From the NCBI RefSeq assembly GCF_019052365.1, contig NZ_JAHQUY010000071.1, positions 1-14,162 of the forward strand: a stretch of DNA of 14,162 nt, read 5' to 3'. Of the stretch, positions 6,730 to 14,075 are shown one piece after another. Made by a program: the position numbers and the translations under genes. Positions within the stretch are counted from its first letter, which is position 1. Each line of letters opens with the position of its first letter. The stretch is from Leyella stercorea (lineage in GTDB: Bacteria > Bacteroidota > Bacteroidia > Bacteroidales > Bacteroidaceae). The notes beneath the pieces were generated by a model that was not told the origin of the DNA, searched no databases, and saw only the letters and a program-made list of their open reading frames with translations.

Positions 6730-8319
6730 TTATTTCTTGTCGTACGCGTGCAGCGGATAGTCGGTGGTGTAGTGCAGTCCGCGGCACTCCTTGCGCTCGA
6801 TAGCCTGTCGTGTGATGAGGTAGCCCACGTTAATCATGTTGCGCAGCTCGCAGATGTCGCGGCTCGCCTTTACGCGCTTGAAGAGCTCCTCGGTCTCCTC
6901 GTAGAGCAAGTCGAGGCGGTCCCACGCACGCTTCAGACGCAGGTCGGAGCGCACGATGCCCACGTAGTTGGACATTATCTCGCCCACCTCCTTCACGCTC
7001 TGCGTGATGAGCACCTTCTCCTCGTTGGTCATCGTGCCCTCGTCGTTCCACTCCGGCACCTTCTCGTTGAAGTCGTACTCGTCTACGTGCTCCAGCGAGT
7101 GCTTGGCAGCAGCGTCGGCGTACACCACAGCCTCGATGAGCGAGTTGCTCGCCAGTCGGTTGCCACCGTGCAGACCCGTGCAAGAGCACTCGCCGATGGC
7201 GTACAGACGCTCAATCGACGACTGTCCGTTGAGATCAACCTTTATGCCGCCGCACATGTAGTGGGCAGCCGGGCGAACGGGGATATAGTCGGTGGTGATG
7301 TCGATGCCTATCGACTTGCACTTGAGGTAGATGTTCGGGAAGTGCTTCTTTGTCTCGGCAGGGTCCTTATGCGTAACGTCGAGGCAAACGTGGTCGATGC
7401 CGTGTATCTTCATCTCCTTGTCGATGGCACGCGCCACGATGTCGCGCGGAGCTAAAGAGAGGCGCTCGTCGTACTTCTCCATGAACGACTCGCCGTTCGG
7501 CAGGCGCAGTATGCCACCGTAGCCGCGCATCGCCTCAGTGATGAGGAACGCAGGGTGAGTCTCGCCCGGATGGTAGAGCGCCGTCGGGTGGAACTGCACG
7601 AACTCCATGTCCTTCACCGTGCCCTTAGCACGATATACCATCGCCTCGCCGTCGCCCGTAGCTATGATGGGGTTGGTAGTGGTCTGGTATACGGCGCCAC
7701 AGCCACCCGTACACATCAGCGTCACCTTGCTAAGATATGTGTCCACCTTCTGCGTCTCGGGGTTCAGCACGTACGCACCGTAGCAATTAATATAAGGTGT
7801 GCGACGTGTGACGCGCGCGCCGAGGTGGTGCTGCGTGATTATCTCCACGGCGAAGTGGTTCTCCTTAACGTCGATGTCGGGGCATGCGCGCACCGCAGCC
7901 ATAAGGCCGCGCTGTATCTCGGCGCCCGTGTCGTCGGCGTGGTGCAGGATGCGGAACTCGGAGTGTCCGCCCTCGCGATGCAGGTCGAACTCGCCGTTCT
8001 CCTTGCGGTCGAAGTTGACGCCCCACTTCACGAGCTCGGCAATCTGCTCCGGCGCATTGCGCACCACTTGCTCTACGGCACGACGGTCGCTGATGAAGTC
8101 GCCCGCTATCATCGTGTCTTCTATATGCTTGTCGAAATTGTCGACTGCAAGATTAGTCACTGAGGCAACGCCTCCCTGGGCAAACGAAGTGTTTGCCTCG
8201 TCAAGCGAAGTCTTGCAAATCATGCACACCTTTCCCTTGTGTGCGCGAGCTACCTTCAAAGCGTAGCTCATGCCGGCAACTCCGGCACCAATAATCAGAA
8301 AGTCGTATTTAAAAACCAT
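6730..8319 (-). CDS. nadB: L-aspartate oxidase (quinolinate/NAD biosynthesis)
   Basis: A 529-residue cytosolic flavoenzyme that oxidises L-aspartate to iminoaspartate, the first step of de novo NAD synthesis, with quinolinate synthase NadA acting next. Motifs in order: FAD-binding GAGVAG (11-16), ANTSFAQGGVASV (42-54), HREGGHSEFRILH, QFHPT with His244, PRDIVARAID with Arg292, AAHYMCGGI with His353, and GLHGGNRLASNS with Arg388. The last four correspond by motif to the His244, Arg290, His351 and Arg386 active-site residues of the E. coli enzyme. The RGEG loop of the E. coli protein reads RGYG here. The frame is open 38 codons further upstream, but that part covers the promoter, so the start is Met at 8319 (MVFKYDFLIIGAG). 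nadA and nadC are not adjacent. It is co-transcribed with the FMN-binding gene. Confidence 0.97.
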   Translation of the reverse strand: MVFKYDFLIIGAGVAGMSYALKVARAHKGKVCMICKTSLDEANTSFAQGGVASVTNLAVDNFDKHIEDTMIAGDFISDRRAVEQVVRNAPEQIAELVKWGVNFDRKENGEFDLHREGGHSEFRILHHADDTGAEIQRGLMAAVRACPDIDVKENHFAVEIITQHHLGARVTRRTPYINCYGAYVLNPETQKVDTYLSKVTLMCTGGCGAVYQTTTNPIIATGDGEAMVYRAKGTVKDMEFVQFHPTALYHPGETHPAFLITEAMRGYGGILRLPNGESFMEKYDERLSLAPRDIVARAIDKEMKIHGIDHVCLDVTHKDPAETKKHFPNIYLKCKSIGIDITTDYIPVRPAAHYMCGGIKVDLNGQSSIERLYAIGECSCTGLHGGNRLASNSLIEAVVYADAAAKHSLEHVDEYDFNEKVPEWNDEGTMTNEEKVLITQSVKEVGEIMSNYVGIVRSDLRLKRAWDRLDLLYEETEELFKRVKASRDICELRNMINVGYLITRQAIERKECRGLHYTTDYPLHAYDKK

Positions 8320-8346
8320 CTTTTCGGTATTTATTCTTAGACGTTG

Positions 8347-8379
8347 CAAATTTAGATAAAAAAAAGAAGACACCGCAAG
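8347..8379 (-). promoter_or_regulatory. Predicted promoter of nadB operon
   Basis: On the minus strand TAAATTTG (8347-8354) is an exact TAnnTTTG match, and CTTG (8376-8379) lies 21 nt upstream. It lies about 27 bp before the chosen start codon, giving a short leader and confirming that the longer upstream frame is not used. Confidence 0.65.
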
Positions 8380-8424
8380 TTTGTCTACCTTTTTTTGCAC
8401 GGAAGAAAAAAAACGACATAAATT

Positions 8425-8455
8425 TTTGCTCATATTAATAAAATGTATAACTTTG
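8425..8455 (+). promoter_or_regulatory. Predicted promoter of the coiled-coil lipoprotein gene
   Basis: TTTG (8425-8428), 19-nt spacer, TAACTTTG (8448-8455): a full consensus match to the Bacteroidota promoter, the best in the window. Transcription would start near 8461, leaving a leader of about 100 nt. Within the leader gttgtaaccttt (8509-8520) and gttataaccttt (8538-8549) form a near-direct repeat 29 nt apart. Confidence 0.75.
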
Positions 8456-8563
8456 CAACCACCTATTCGAACACATTGTTTCTGTAATCAGACACATATT
8501 GTCGGTATGTTGTAACCTTTTTTATTATTTCAAGCAAGTTATAACCTTTAATTTTTTAGCAAT

Positions 8564-9409
8564 ATGAAGAAAATCAAATCAGCAATGCTCATCCTGATGG
8601 TAGCCATTGGCTTCGCATCATTTGTTTCATGTGGTAACAACAAGAACGCACAGCCCAACGACGCAAAGGCAGTAGCCGAGGCGCTCGAGGACAAGGAAGT
8701 AGAGGAGATGTCGTCGCTTATCAACTCCGTTTCGCTCTGCCTCGACTCTATCCAGGTGCAGGAGAACATGATCTTCAACAATCCTGAAGGCACAACAGAC
8801 AAGCAACACATGCTCGCACAGCTGCGTGCATTCAAGGACCTGCTCGCTCGCAAGCAGCAGCAGATAGCTGATCTCACAGCAAAGAGCGAGGCACAGAACA
8901 AGAAGTCGAAGAAGACCATCGCCGACCTCAACAAGATGGTAGACTATCTCAACGCACAGCTCGCCGAGAAGAGCGCAAGAATAGAAGAACTCGAGAAACT
9001 CGTAGAGACAAAGGACGTGAAGATAAACGAGCTGAGCCTCAACCTCAGCACCGTGACAACCGAGAAGGAAGGCCTCAAGGAGCAGAACGCACAGCAGGAC
9101 AAGGAACTCAACACACGCTACTATGTAGCTGCTTCGAAGAAGGAGCTCAGCGAGAAGGGCCTGCTCAAGGGCGGTTTCCTCAAGAAGAAGAAGGTAAACA
9201 ACGCTGCTCTCGACAAGGGCCTCTTCAAGAGCGTCGACATGCGCCACTTCAAGACTCTGAAGCTCGACTCGAAGAAGGCGAAGGTGGTTTCGGGCAACCC
9301 GGAGGGCAGCTACACTATCGAGCATAACGCCGACGGCACATCTACACTCACCATCGTAGACCCAGCCAAGTTCTGGAACGCATCTCCGTACCTCGTTATC
9401 CAGCTGTAA
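8564..9409 (+). CDS. Coiled-coil lipoprotein of unknown function
   Basis: A 281-residue protein with a lipoprotein signal (MKKIKSAMLILMVAIGFASFVSC; lipidated Cys23, followed by GNN). Residues about 30-75 are acidic. Residues about 80-195 form a long coiled coil with heptad-like Leu/Ile spacing (LARKQQQIADLTAKSEAQ, KSARIEELEKLVE). The C-terminal 80 residues are a small, mainly beta domain, preceded by a basic GFLKKKKV stretch. It is probably anchored in the outer membrane or the periplasmic face. The strong promoter, the regular codon use and the strong terminator suggest high expression. I recall similar Bacteroidales proteins annotated as Cbp1-type collagen-binding adhesins, but nothing in the sequence proves adhesion and I do not assign it. 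It forms a single-gene unit diverging from nadB. Confidence 0.85.
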   Translation: MKKIKSAMLILMVAIGFASFVSCGNNKNAQPNDAKAVAEALEDKEVEEMSSLINSVSLCLDSIQVQENMIFNNPEGTTDKQHMLAQLRAFKDLLARKQQQIADLTAKSEAQNKKSKKTIADLNKMVDYLNAQLAEKSARIEELEKLVETKDVKINELSLNLSTVTTEKEGLKEQNAQQDKELNTRYYVAASKKELSEKGLLKGGFLKKKKVNNAALDKGLFKSVDMRHFKTLKLDSKKAKVVSGNPEGSYTIEHNADGTSTLTIVDPAKFWNASPYLVIQL

Positions 9410-9465
9410 AGCAACGATACTATTGTTAGCCTTGTGTGAAAGCAATCAGGCTTAGCATATAAAAA

Positions 9466-9505
9466 ATAAAAAAAGTCCGTTCAGCATTGCTGAGCGGACT
9501 TTTTC
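9466..9505. terminator. Strong, possibly bidirectional intrinsic terminator
   Basis: AGTCCGTTCAGC (9474-9485) pairs with GCTGAGCGGACT (9489-9500) with one G-T pair and a 3-nt loop. A T-run follows (TTTTT, 9500-9504) and an A-rich run precedes it (9461-9474), so it could stop transcription from both the lipoprotein gene and the convergent OPT gene. Confidence 0.9.
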
Positions 9506-9558
9506 TATATATCTCTGAGGAAAAATGAGCAGTGTGAACTATCAGATAAGCAGCTATA

Positions 9559-9661
9559 GCTGGAAGATAGGCTGGAAGATAACTCGTTCTCAGACTTATC
9601 TTCCAGCCCTTACTATGCTTATAACATGAGAGTTGCGGCGTTTCTGGAAGATATGGAAGAT
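9559..9661. repeat. TGGAAGATA repeat patch with 13-bp inverted repeat
   Basis: GCTGGAAGATA occurs at 9559-9569 and 9571-9581, the related CTGGAAGATATGGAAGAT near 9644-9661, and the inverse TTATCTTCCAGCC at 9596-9608. GGCTGGAAGATAA (9570-9582) and 9596-9608 form a perfect 13-bp inverted repeat around a 13-nt loop. It is located between two convergent genes, beyond the terminator. Confidence 0.75.
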
Positions 9662-9720
9662 TTTTTCGCCTACTCGATTCTTTTAGCAGCCAATAGTGTT
9701 TCCATATCCCCAGCGTTGTC

Positions 9721-11721
9721 TTATTTCTTTCCCTTTGTTGCCACTACGAAGTAGCCGATGAGGCAGCAGTAGGCTGCGAGCGAAGCCACTTCAGAGAGCG
9801 GGTTGGCAAACCATGCCTCCTTGAAAGCGTCTGATGCGATGTGAACGTCGCAGAAGCGGAGGAGGGCAGAGAGAACACCCATGAGAGCGCCACCTGCGAT
9901 GAAGCCGCTGGCGAGCAGTGTGCCCTTCTCGCCGCGCTCACGGTTCACTTCTTCGTTCTTTGAACGTGAGGTGACGTACCAGTTGACGATGCCGCCAACG
10001 AGGAGCGGAGTGTTCAGCTCCAATGGGATGAACATGCCGAGCGCGAAGGCGATAGCCGGAATGTTGAAGTAGGTGAGCACTACGGCGATGACAGCGCCGA
10101 TAGCGTACAGTGCCCACGGAGCACCTACGCCGTTCATGAGCGGGTCAATCACAGCCGCCATCGCGTTAGCCTGAGGAGCAGCGAGCTGTCCGCTTGCGAA
10201 GCCGTAAGTCTGGTTGAGCAGAATCATCACGCCGCCCACGGTAGCAGCCGACACGAGTGTGCCTAAGAACTTCCAAGTCTCCTGCTTCTTCGGCGTTGTG
10301 CCGAGCCAGTAGCCAATCTTGAGGTCGGTGATGAAGCCGCCTGCCATAGAGAGTGCGGTGCAGACTACGCCGCCCATGATGAGTGCTGCAACCATACCGC
10401 CAGTGCCCTTCAGACCTACAGCCACGAGCACTACCGATGCAAGGATAAGTGTCATGAGCGTCATGCCCGATACGGGGTTGGAACCTACAATGGCGATGGC
10501 GTTGCCGGCTACGGTGGTGAAGAGGAACGCTATCACGGTGACGAGCAGTATGCCTACAACCGCAAAGAGCAGGTTGCCCTCCATCACGCCGAACCAGAAG
10601 AAGATGAAGGTGATGAGGAGCGTAGCGATAGAGGCGATGGCGATGAACTTGAACGGCAGGTCGCGCTGTGTGCGTACGGTGTCGGCAGACGCCTGTGCGC
10701 CGCCCTTCATCTCGTTTGCGGCGAGCGACACGGCGCCCTTGATGATGCCCCACGACTTGATGATGCCGATGATGCCAGCCATGGCGATGCCGCCGATGCC
10801 GATGCTCTTGCCGTAGTATTTGAAGATCTGCTCTGGTGACATAGCACCGACGGTCTGCGTAATCTCAGGGTTCCAGATGTTGAGCACCTGGTCGTGGAAG
10901 AGCATGGACATGCCCGGCACGATGAGCCACCATACGGCGAACGAGCCGAGGCAGATGATGAAGGCGTACTTTAAGCCGATGATGTAGCCCAAGCCCAGCA
11001 CGGCAGCGCCGGTGTTCACCTTGAACACGAGCTTTGCCTTGTCGGCAGCCACGGCGCCCCATTCTACGACGCGCGATGTGAAGCACTCGTTCCACCAATA
11101 AACGGTAGCCACGATGAAGTCGTACAGACCGCCGATGAGACCTGCGATGAGCAGCGGCTTAGCCTGCGAGCCGCCCTTGGCTCCGCTCACGAGCACCTGC
11201 GTGGTGGCTGTGGCTTCGGGGAAAGGATACTTGCCGTGCATGTCCTTCACGAAGTATTTGCGGAACGGAATCATGAACAGGATGCCGAGGATGCCGCCGA
11301 GCAGCGACGACATGAACACCTTGACGAACGAGACGCTCATCTCCGGATACTTTGCCTGCAGGATGTAGATGGCGGGCAGCGTGAAGATGGCTCCGGCTAC
11401 GATGGTGCCCGAGCAGGCACCGATGCTCTGGATGATTACGTTCTCGCCCAGCGGGTTCTTGCGCTTGGCGAGTGTAGATGCGCCTACGGCGATGATGGCG
11501 ATAGGGATGGCTGCCTCGAACACCTGGCCCACCTTCAGTCCGAGATAGGCTGCAGCGGCTGAGAAGAGCATCGCCATGATGATGCCCCAGGTCACCGACC
11601 ATAGGTTTACTTCGGGATAACTCCTGCCCGGTTCCATCACGGGCTTGTACTCTTCGCCCGGCTTCAACTCGGTGAAGGCGTTGTCGGGCAACTGAATCTG
11701 GTCTTTTTCGTTGTTTTCCAT
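9721..11721 (-). CDS. OPT-family oligopeptide transporter
   Basis: A 666-residue inner-membrane protein of the oligopeptide transporter (OPT) family, which takes up peptides or metal-chelate compounds with protons. A polar N-terminus of about 38 residues precedes the first membrane span (VNLWSVTWGIIMAMLFSAAAAYLGLKVG). Other recognisable segments are NVIIQSIGACSGTIVAGA, FPEATATTQVLVSGAKGG and a C-terminal IPLELNTPLLVGG. I see roughly 14-16 hydrophobic segments, the usual number for the family, and the length is typical of Bacteroidota members. The frame is intact. The start at 11721 (MENNEKDQIQL) is preceded by a CA-rich repetitive leader and a predicted promoter. It diverges from a secreted metalloprotease gene, which suggests uptake of peptides released outside the cell, though the substrate cannot be read from sequence. 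Confidence 0.93.
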   Translation of the reverse strand: MENNEKDQIQLPDNAFTELKPGEEYKPVMEPGRSYPEVNLWSVTWGIIMAMLFSAAAAYLGLKVGQVFEAAIPIAIIAVGASTLAKRKNPLGENVIIQSIGACSGTIVAGAIFTLPAIYILQAKYPEMSVSFVKVFMSSLLGGILGILFMIPFRKYFVKDMHGKYPFPEATATTQVLVSGAKGGSQAKPLLIAGLIGGLYDFIVATVYWWNECFTSRVVEWGAVAADKAKLVFKVNTGAAVLGLGYIIGLKYAFIICLGSFAVWWLIVPGMSMLFHDQVLNIWNPEITQTVGAMSPEQIFKYYGKSIGIGGIAMAGIIGIIKSWGIIKGAVSLAANEMKGGAQASADTVRTQRDLPFKFIAIASIATLLITFIFFWFGVMEGNLLFAVVGILLVTVIAFLFTTVAGNAIAIVGSNPVSGMTLMTLILASVVLVAVGLKGTGGMVAALIMGGVVCTALSMAGGFITDLKIGYWLGTTPKKQETWKFLGTLVSAATVGGVMILLNQTYGFASGQLAAPQANAMAAVIDPLMNGVGAPWALYAIGAVIAVVLTYFNIPAIAFALGMFIPLELNTPLLVGGIVNWYVTSRSKNEEVNRERGEKGTLLASGFIAGGALMGVLSALLRFCDVHIASDAFKEAWFANPLSEVASLAAYCCLIGYFVVATKGKK

Positions 11722-11737
11722 ATTGTTGGGTTTTAAG

Positions 11738-11797
11738 TTATGTTGTCATGTTGAGGTGTTGAGGTGTTGAGATGTTGTTGTGGTGAGGTGTTGAGGT
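11738..11797 (-). repeat. CA-rich (GT on plus strand) low-complexity leader repeat of the OPT gene
   Basis: On the plus strand three gttgaggt-type units follow one another (11749-11770), then gatgttgttgtggtgaggtgttgagg. The unit atgttgaggtgttgag matches the repeat upstream of trxB (2721-2736). In both places it lies in the predicted leader of a minus-strand gene, so the RNA carries CAACACCTCAACA-like runs, poor in G and likely unstructured. Confidence 0.75.
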
Positions 11798-11799
11798 TA

Positions 11800-11811
11800 G
11801 TTGATATCAAC
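11800..11811. promoter_or_regulatory. 12-bp perfect palindrome near the OPT transcription start
   Basis: GTTGATATCAAC is a perfect palindrome lying 5-16 bp downstream of the OPT -7 box, at the predicted transcription start. Its position would suit a repressor operator; no regulator is known from the window. Confidence 0.35.
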
Positions 11812-11815
11812 CCTA

Positions 11816-11846
11816 CAAAGTTAGTTTAAAATTGGTGAAAAACACA
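11816..11846 (-). promoter_or_regulatory. Predicted promoter of the OPT gene
   Basis: On the minus strand TAACTTTG (11816-11823) matches TAnnTTTG. The -33 region (TGTG at 11843-11846, 19 nt upstream) is a weak match. The leader would be about 85 nt. Confidence 0.55.
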
Positions 11847-11874
11847 TCGCCATGTACATAATTATTTGAAAAAC

Positions 11875-11906
11875 ACTGAAAAATGAAAATTAAATCAGTA
11901 AATTTG
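11875..11906 (+). promoter_or_regulatory. Predicted promoter of the M6 protease gene
   Basis: TAAATTTG (11899-11906) matches TAnnTTTG exactly; ACTG (11875-11878), 20 nt upstream, is a weak -33. The leader to the chosen start is about 46 nt. It is divergent from, and about 52 bp away from, the OPT promoter, so a shared regulator is possible. Confidence 0.55.
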
Positions 11907-11958
11907 CAACCGATTTAAATCTAAATTGCATTTTTATTTTATTACATCCAAATCTTAT

Positions 11959-14052
11959 ATGAGAAAGACTTTACTATCGTTGTGCATAGCTATGGCTTCG
12001 CTCTCTGTGTTTGCTGCTCCGGCAAGAAAGGGTTCGACGGTCATCAAGCTGGTCAATGGAACCGAACTGAAGGCTTCGCTTCAGGGCGACGAGTTCCTGC
12101 ACTATTATCTCGCCGAGGACGGCAAGTGCTACAAACAGAACGCCGACGGGCTTTATGAGCTTATGGACGTGCCTGCGGCTCGCGAGAATGCGCGCATGAA
12201 GCGTGCTCAGATTAACAAGAACATGGGCGTAAGGCGTCAGCGCATGATGAAGGCTGGCGAGAAGAAGGGCTACTTCGGACAGAAGAAAGGTCTTATCATG
12301 CTCGTGCAGTTCCCCGACCGCTCGTTCCAAAGCGCACACGACAAGAATTTCTACGAGAATTTCGCTAATAAAGAGAACTATACCGATGGCTCTTTCAAGG
12401 GCTCCGTACGCGACTACTACCACGCACAGAGCGGCGGACAGTTTGAACTTACGTTCGACGTTATCGGTCCGCTCACAGCTCCGAAGGAGTCGACATATTA
12501 CGGCGAGAACTATCCTGGCGGCGGCTCAGACAAGCACGTCGGCGAGCTCGTTGCATGGGCGCTCGAGCAGTGCAAGGGCAAGGTAGACTTCACCGAGTAC
12601 GACTGGGACAAGGACGGATATGTCGACCAGGTGTTCCTTCTCTACGCAGGTCGTGGCGAGAACTACGAGGGCGCAGCCTCTACCAACATCTGGCCCCACA
12701 TGTTCTACCTCCAGCACAGCGACTACGGCAAGGTGTTCGACACCGGTCAGGGCGTATACGTGAACACTTACGCCTGCAGTTGCGAGCTTAACCCCGACAA
12801 GGGCTGCGACGGTATAGGCACAGTATGCCACGAGTTCTCTCACTGTCTCGGCTTTGCCGACATGTACGACACCACCTACTCTGGCGGCTACGGCATGGAC
12901 GACTGGGATCTGCTCCACTCCGGCTGCTACAACGGCAACGGCTTCTGCCCGGCTGGCTTCACAGGCTACGAGAAGTGGGTGGCAGGCTGGATAGAGCCTA
13001 TCGAGCTTACGAAGGACAAGATTGTGTCTGCCATGAAACCGCTCAGCGAGGGTGGCGAGACATACATTATGTATAACGAGAACTATCGCGACGAGTATTA
13101 TATTATCGACAACCGTCAGAAGACAAAGTGGGACGCATCGCTGCCGGGTCAGGGTTTGCTCGTAACACACGTAGATTATCTGAAGTCGGCTTGGGACAAC
13201 AACAACGTGAACGACGACCCTACCCACCAGCGCATGACGGTGGTTCACGCAGACAACTTCATGACATACCGCAACGCGTCTTACGACACATATCCGTTCA
13301 CAGAGAACGGTGTTGTGAAGAACGACAGTCTTACCGACACTTCGAAGCCTGCCGCTACGCTCTTCAACGCCAACATCGACGGATCGAAGCTCATGGGCAA
13401 GGCGCTGCTCGACATCAGGCAGAACGACGACAAGACCGTAGCTTTCCGTTTCCGCGGTCTGCCGGGCATGAACATCGACATCACTCCGGGTGCCGAACTC
13501 TTCTACGAGAGCTTCGACAGCAACACTGGCAAGGGCGGCAACGACGGCGTTTGGACAGCTACTTCCACCAGCGCATTGAAGACCGATGTTTCGGGTTGGG
13601 TTTACAACAAGGGCTATGCCGCCAACAAGTGCGCACGCTTCGGCTCAAAGGCTGTGCCGGGTGAGGCTTCTACTCCGACGTTCAACGTGCCGTGCAAGGT
13701 GCGCCTCACCTTCAAGGCGGCTCCGTATAAGGGCGACGACAACACCGTTGACGTTTACTTCGGCAACACGATGCTCGAGCGCTTCTTCATGGAGGAGGGC
13801 AAGTGGAACGACTTCAGCGTAGAGTTTGAGGGCAACGGCTACGACCGCATCTACTTCAACGGCGGACAGCGCTTCTTCCTCGACGAGGTGAAGGTGTGCG
13901 TGGCTGGCGAGACTGGCATCGAGGACGTGAATGTAGACGTGCAGACCAACGACGGACGCATCTACACCGTAGACGGACGCTACGTAGGCAACAGCTTCAA
14001 CGCTCTCGGCAGAGGCATCTACATCCAGAACGGCAAGAAATACGTTAAATAA
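11959..14052 (+). CDS. Secreted M6-family zinc metalloprotease with C-terminal sorting-like module
   Basis: A 697-residue secreted endopeptidase of the M6 (immune inhibitor A-like) family. Residues 1-20 are a signal peptide (MRKTLLSLCIAMASLSVFAA). The catalytic region has HEFSHCLGFADMY at 291-303: zinc ligands His291, His295 and probably Asp301, and the general base Glu292. It is followed by WDLLHSGCYNGNG, where family members I recall read WDLM or WDIM (Leu319 replaces the Met-turn methionine). After about residue 510 comes a beta-sandwich-like domain (GAELFYESFDSNTGKGG to FFLDEVKV). The last 45-50 residues (TGIEDV, GRIYTVDGRYVG, RGIYIQNGKKYVK) resemble C-terminal tails of Prevotella proteins exported by the type IX system. 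The upstream 11 codons open in frame are dropped because the signal peptide begins at this Met. Cysteines are frequent around the active site, suggesting disulfides. Confidence 0.92.
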   Translation: MRKTLLSLCIAMASLSVFAAPARKGSTVIKLVNGTELKASLQGDEFLHYYLAEDGKCYKQNADGLYELMDVPAARENARMKRAQINKNMGVRRQRMMKAGEKKGYFGQKKGLIMLVQFPDRSFQSAHDKNFYENFANKENYTDGSFKGSVRDYYHAQSGGQFELTFDVIGPLTAPKESTYYGENYPGGGSDKHVGELVAWALEQCKGKVDFTEYDWDKDGYVDQVFLLYAGRGENYEGAASTNIWPHMFYLQHSDYGKVFDTGQGVYVNTYACSCELNPDKGCDGIGTVCHEFSHCLGFADMYDTTYSGGYGMDDWDLLHSGCYNGNGFCPAGFTGYEKWVAGWIEPIELTKDKIVSAMKPLSEGGETYIMYNENYRDEYYIIDNRQKTKWDASLPGQGLLVTHVDYLKSAWDNNNVNDDPTHQRMTVVHADNFMTYRNASYDTYPFTENGVVKNDSLTDTSKPAATLFNANIDGSKLMGKALLDIRQNDDKTVAFRFRGLPGMNIDITPGAELFYESFDSNTGKGGNDGVWTATSTSALKTDVSGWVYNKGYAANKCARFGSKAVPGEASTPTFNVPCKVRLTFKAAPYKGDDNTVDVYFGNTMLERFFMEEGKWNDFSVEFEGNGYDRIYFNGGQRFFLDEVKVCVAGETGIEDVNVDVQTNDGRIYTVDGRYVGNSFNALGRGIYIQNGKKYVK

Positions 14053-14057
14053 CTGTA

Positions 14058-14075
14058 TGTGCGAAGCGACGCACA
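14058..14075 (+). repeat. Hairpin after the protease gene
   Basis: TGTGCG and CGCACA pair around AAGCGA, 5 bp after the protease stop codon. No T-run follows, so it may be a 3'-end RNA structure or part of a repeat rather than an intrinsic terminator. Confidence 0.45.

Larger units (their letters stand above)
9410..9720. other. 311-bp gene-free region between lipoprotein and OPT genes
   Basis: It contains the lipoprotein terminator (9466-9505) and a repeat patch of TGGAAGATA units (9559-9661). No convincing gene is present; the small open frames here are built from the repeat. Confidence 0.6.

Noticed and set aside
6748..7455. Long plus-strand open frame antisense to nadB
   Set aside because: It is a shadow of the GC-rich nadB codons, with a His/Val/Leu-rich composition and no motif; similar shadows exist across the symporter, OPT and protease genes.
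8320..8433. 38-codon N-terminal extension of NadB
   Set aside because: It would span an exact TAnnTTTG promoter and gives a non-family basic N-terminus; the FAD motif sits at the usual distance from Met at 8319.
9525..9629. 34-codon plus-strand frame starting at ATG 9525
   Set aside because: It is built from the TGGAAGATA repeat, has no promoter of its own and lies just after a strong terminator.
11926..11958. 11-codon extension of the M6 protease
   Set aside because: It would precede a complete, ordinary signal peptide starting at 11959.
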